Assembly (NCBI GenBank): GCA_030603385.1
Contig: JAUVXW010000001.1
Coordinates: 124,001 to 188,000, forward strand
Length of the DNA stretch: 64,000 nt
From: Promethearchaeota archaeon
GTDB lineage: Archaea; Asgardarchaeota; Lokiarchaeia; Sigyniarchaeales; SOKP01
Reading direction: 5' to 3'
The position numbers and the translations under genes were made by a program. Each line of letters opens with the position of its first letter. Position 1 is the first letter of the stretch. The notes under the pieces are model-generated. The model was not told the DNA's origin. It did not search any database and saw only the letters and a list, made by a program, of their open reading frames with translations. This document shows, in pieces, positions 62,914 to 64,000 of this stretch.

Positions 62914-64000
62914 ATGACGACATTTTGGGCTCCTGTATTACACATTTACCAACCACCTAACCAAGATCTTAAAGTTTTAAAATCAATAGACAAAGAATGC
63001 TATAAACCTTTATTTAGCTTAATGGAAGAATTTGATGATGTTAAATTTTGTTTAAATATCAGTGGTATTCTTATTGAGTTATTATATGAATTCGACTTAT
63101 CAGATACAATGGATTTATTAAAAAACTTAGTATCTGAAAGTAAAATTGAAATTGTCGGGACTGCTAAATATCATCCCATCCTCCCCTTAATCCAAAAAAA
63201 AGAAGCCCAATATCAAATTCAGATGAACGAAGAAATAAATAGGAGAGAATTTGGTCGATGGCAAAGAAAAGGTTTTTTTCCACCCGAACTGGCAATATCT
63301 GGAAGCGTTGCTAAATATATTCGTCAGTTAGGATACAAATGGGTTTTAATGAGTGGTATAGCTTGCTCTGAGGATTGGCCATACGATAAAATTTATACTT
63401 CTCATGATGGACTCCAATTATTTTTCAGGGATGATATTCTTAGTAACAAGATTTCCTTTAAAAATATATCAGCAAAAGAATTTATAAAAACAATTAAGGA
63501 GATTTTCCAGCCAAATGCAGACCCTAAGCAAAAATCTTTCACAGAGATTGATCGATATATTATTACTGCTATGGATGGCGAGACATTTGGCCATCATATT
63601 AAAAATTACGAAAAAACTTTTCTAAAAAAGGTATTAGATCTTATTAATGAGGAAGAAAGAATTAGAACTGTATTTGTTTCAGAATTGGATCGATTTTTTC
63701 CACTTAGTAATAAAAAAATCATCCCACGTGAATCGAGCTGGAGTACAACCTATGAAGATATTCAAGCAGGCATTCCTTATCCATTATGGAAACATCCAGA
63801 AAACAATATCCATAAGAATTATTGGAAACTAGTGAATAGTCTCAACAATTTAATGAATTTAGCTGACAATATAGATTTAACAACGGACAGGGAGATTGAG
63901 AATTACTATAACACCGCCAGATATTTCTATAATCGCGGAATCTATTCGTGTCCTACATGGTGGTCCAATCCTCAAAATGGAACTTGGAGCCCAAATCTTA
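62914..64000 (+). CDS. GH57-family glycoside hydrolase, 3'-truncated by window
   Basis: Retaining alpha-glucan-active enzyme, family GH57 (alpha-amylase/4-alpha-glucanotransferase type). The frame is open from ATG 62914 to the window end. Conserved regions appear in order: VLHIYQPP (region 1), TAKYHPILPL (region 2), FFPPELAIS (region 3, nucleophile Glu in PPEL), and AMDGETFGHH (region 4, acid/base Asp). The C-terminal domain is cut off. Together with the GT5 synthase it suggests turnover of a glycogen-like polymer. Confidence 0.88.
   Translation, partial: MTTFWAPVLHIYQPPNQDLKVLKSIDKECYKPLFSLMEEFDDVKFCLNISGILIELLYEFDLSDTMDLLKNLVSESKIEIVGTAKYHPILPLIQKKEAQYQIQMNEEINRREFGRWQRKGFFPPELAISGSVAKYIRQLGYKWVLMSGIACSEDWPYDKIYTSHDGLQLFFRDDILSNKISFKNISAKEFIKTIKEIFQPNADPKQKSFTEIDRYIITAMDGETFGHHIKNYEKTFLKKVLDLINEEERIRTVFVSELDRFFPLSNKKIIPRESSWSTTYEDIQAGIPYPLWKHPENNIHKNYWKLVNSLNNLMNLADNIDLTTDREIENYYNTARYFYNRGIYSCPTWWSNPQNGTWSPNL

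Noticed and set aside
1..64000. CRISPR array, transposase or insertion sequence
   Set aside because: No regularly spaced repeats and no transposase-like product were found on either strand.

Overview
The window reads as a piece of an Asgard archaeon chromosome, most like the Lokiarchaeia-type lineages. It is strongly AT-rich (about one third GC by eye, not computed). The core genes are archaeal: an archaeal/eukaryal-type glycyl-tRNA synthetase, ribosomal protein L35Ae, archaeal 3-dehydroquinate synthase II, beta-CASP nuclease, archaeal DHH/RecJ-type nuclease, archaemetzincin and tetrahydromethanopterin C1 enzymes. Alongside them are genes expected in Asgard archaea: an ESCRT-III (Snf7-type) subunit, a Rag/Gtr-like GTPase with a C-terminal extension, a Ras/Rab-like GTPase, a nine-helix presenilin-type GxGD protease, and a zinc-finger/PH-like multidomain protein. 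I see no tRNA, rRNA, CRISPR array or transposon. Taxonomy is inferred from gene content only.

Layout. 1-10.8 kb: partial acyl-CoA dehydrogenase, RNase H-like exonuclease, CheY receiver, FAD glycerol-3-phosphate dehydrogenase, AmmeMemoRadiSam-type radical SAM enzyme, C_GCAxxG_C_C protein, enoyl-CoA hydratase and two TPR proteins. 10.8-20.5 kb: acetyltransferase, an unknown coiled-coil protein and an unknown seven-helix membrane protein, glycyl-tRNA synthetase, then a two-gene operon for large sequon-rich surface proteins. 20.5-31.4 kb: C1 genes ftr, mtd and mch interleaved with the Rag-like GTPase, purine salvage genes (apt, PfkB kinase, MTA phosphorylase), and two nucleases. 31.4-41.9 kb: glycosyltransferase, archaemetzincin facing the presenilin-like protease, 3-hydroxyacyl-CoA dehydrogenase, a rhamnose isomerase/DUF1593 island, an FrhB-like F420 protein behind a strong palindromic operator candidate, and the Rab-like GTPase. 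42.9-49.4 kb: complete glycine cleavage operon gcvT-H-PA-PB, then an XPD-like helicase. 49.4-64 kb: GT5 glycogen synthase, RidA plus split UxaA-type dehydratase, M20 and C69 peptidases, L35Ae, zinc-finger/PH-like protein, MetE-like methionine synthase, ESCRT-III, DHQ synthase II, F420-dependent LLM oxidoreductase, and a GH57 glycosidase cut by the window end.

How the genes fit together. Ftr, Mch and Mtd are successive steps of the H4MPT branch of the archaeal Wood-Ljungdahl pathway. The glycine cleavage system and the MetE-like methyltransferase connect to the same C1 pool, and FrhB-like and LLM proteins point to F420 redox chemistry. Acyl-CoA dehydrogenase, enoyl-CoA hydratase and hydroxyacyl-CoA dehydrogenase together suggest beta-oxidation-type chemistry, though they are dispersed. 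GT5 and GH57 suggest a glycogen-like polymer.

Two things stand out beyond annotation. Three conserved genes (CheY, hydroxyacyl-CoA dehydrogenase, XPD-like helicase) have no ATG/GTG/TTG that preserves their conserved N-terminus, and all three have an ATT or ATA codon where a start is expected. Several probable genes under 60 codons are present: a zinc ribbon, a 59-residue acidic/basic protein and a 55-residue membrane protein with a clear GGAGG site.
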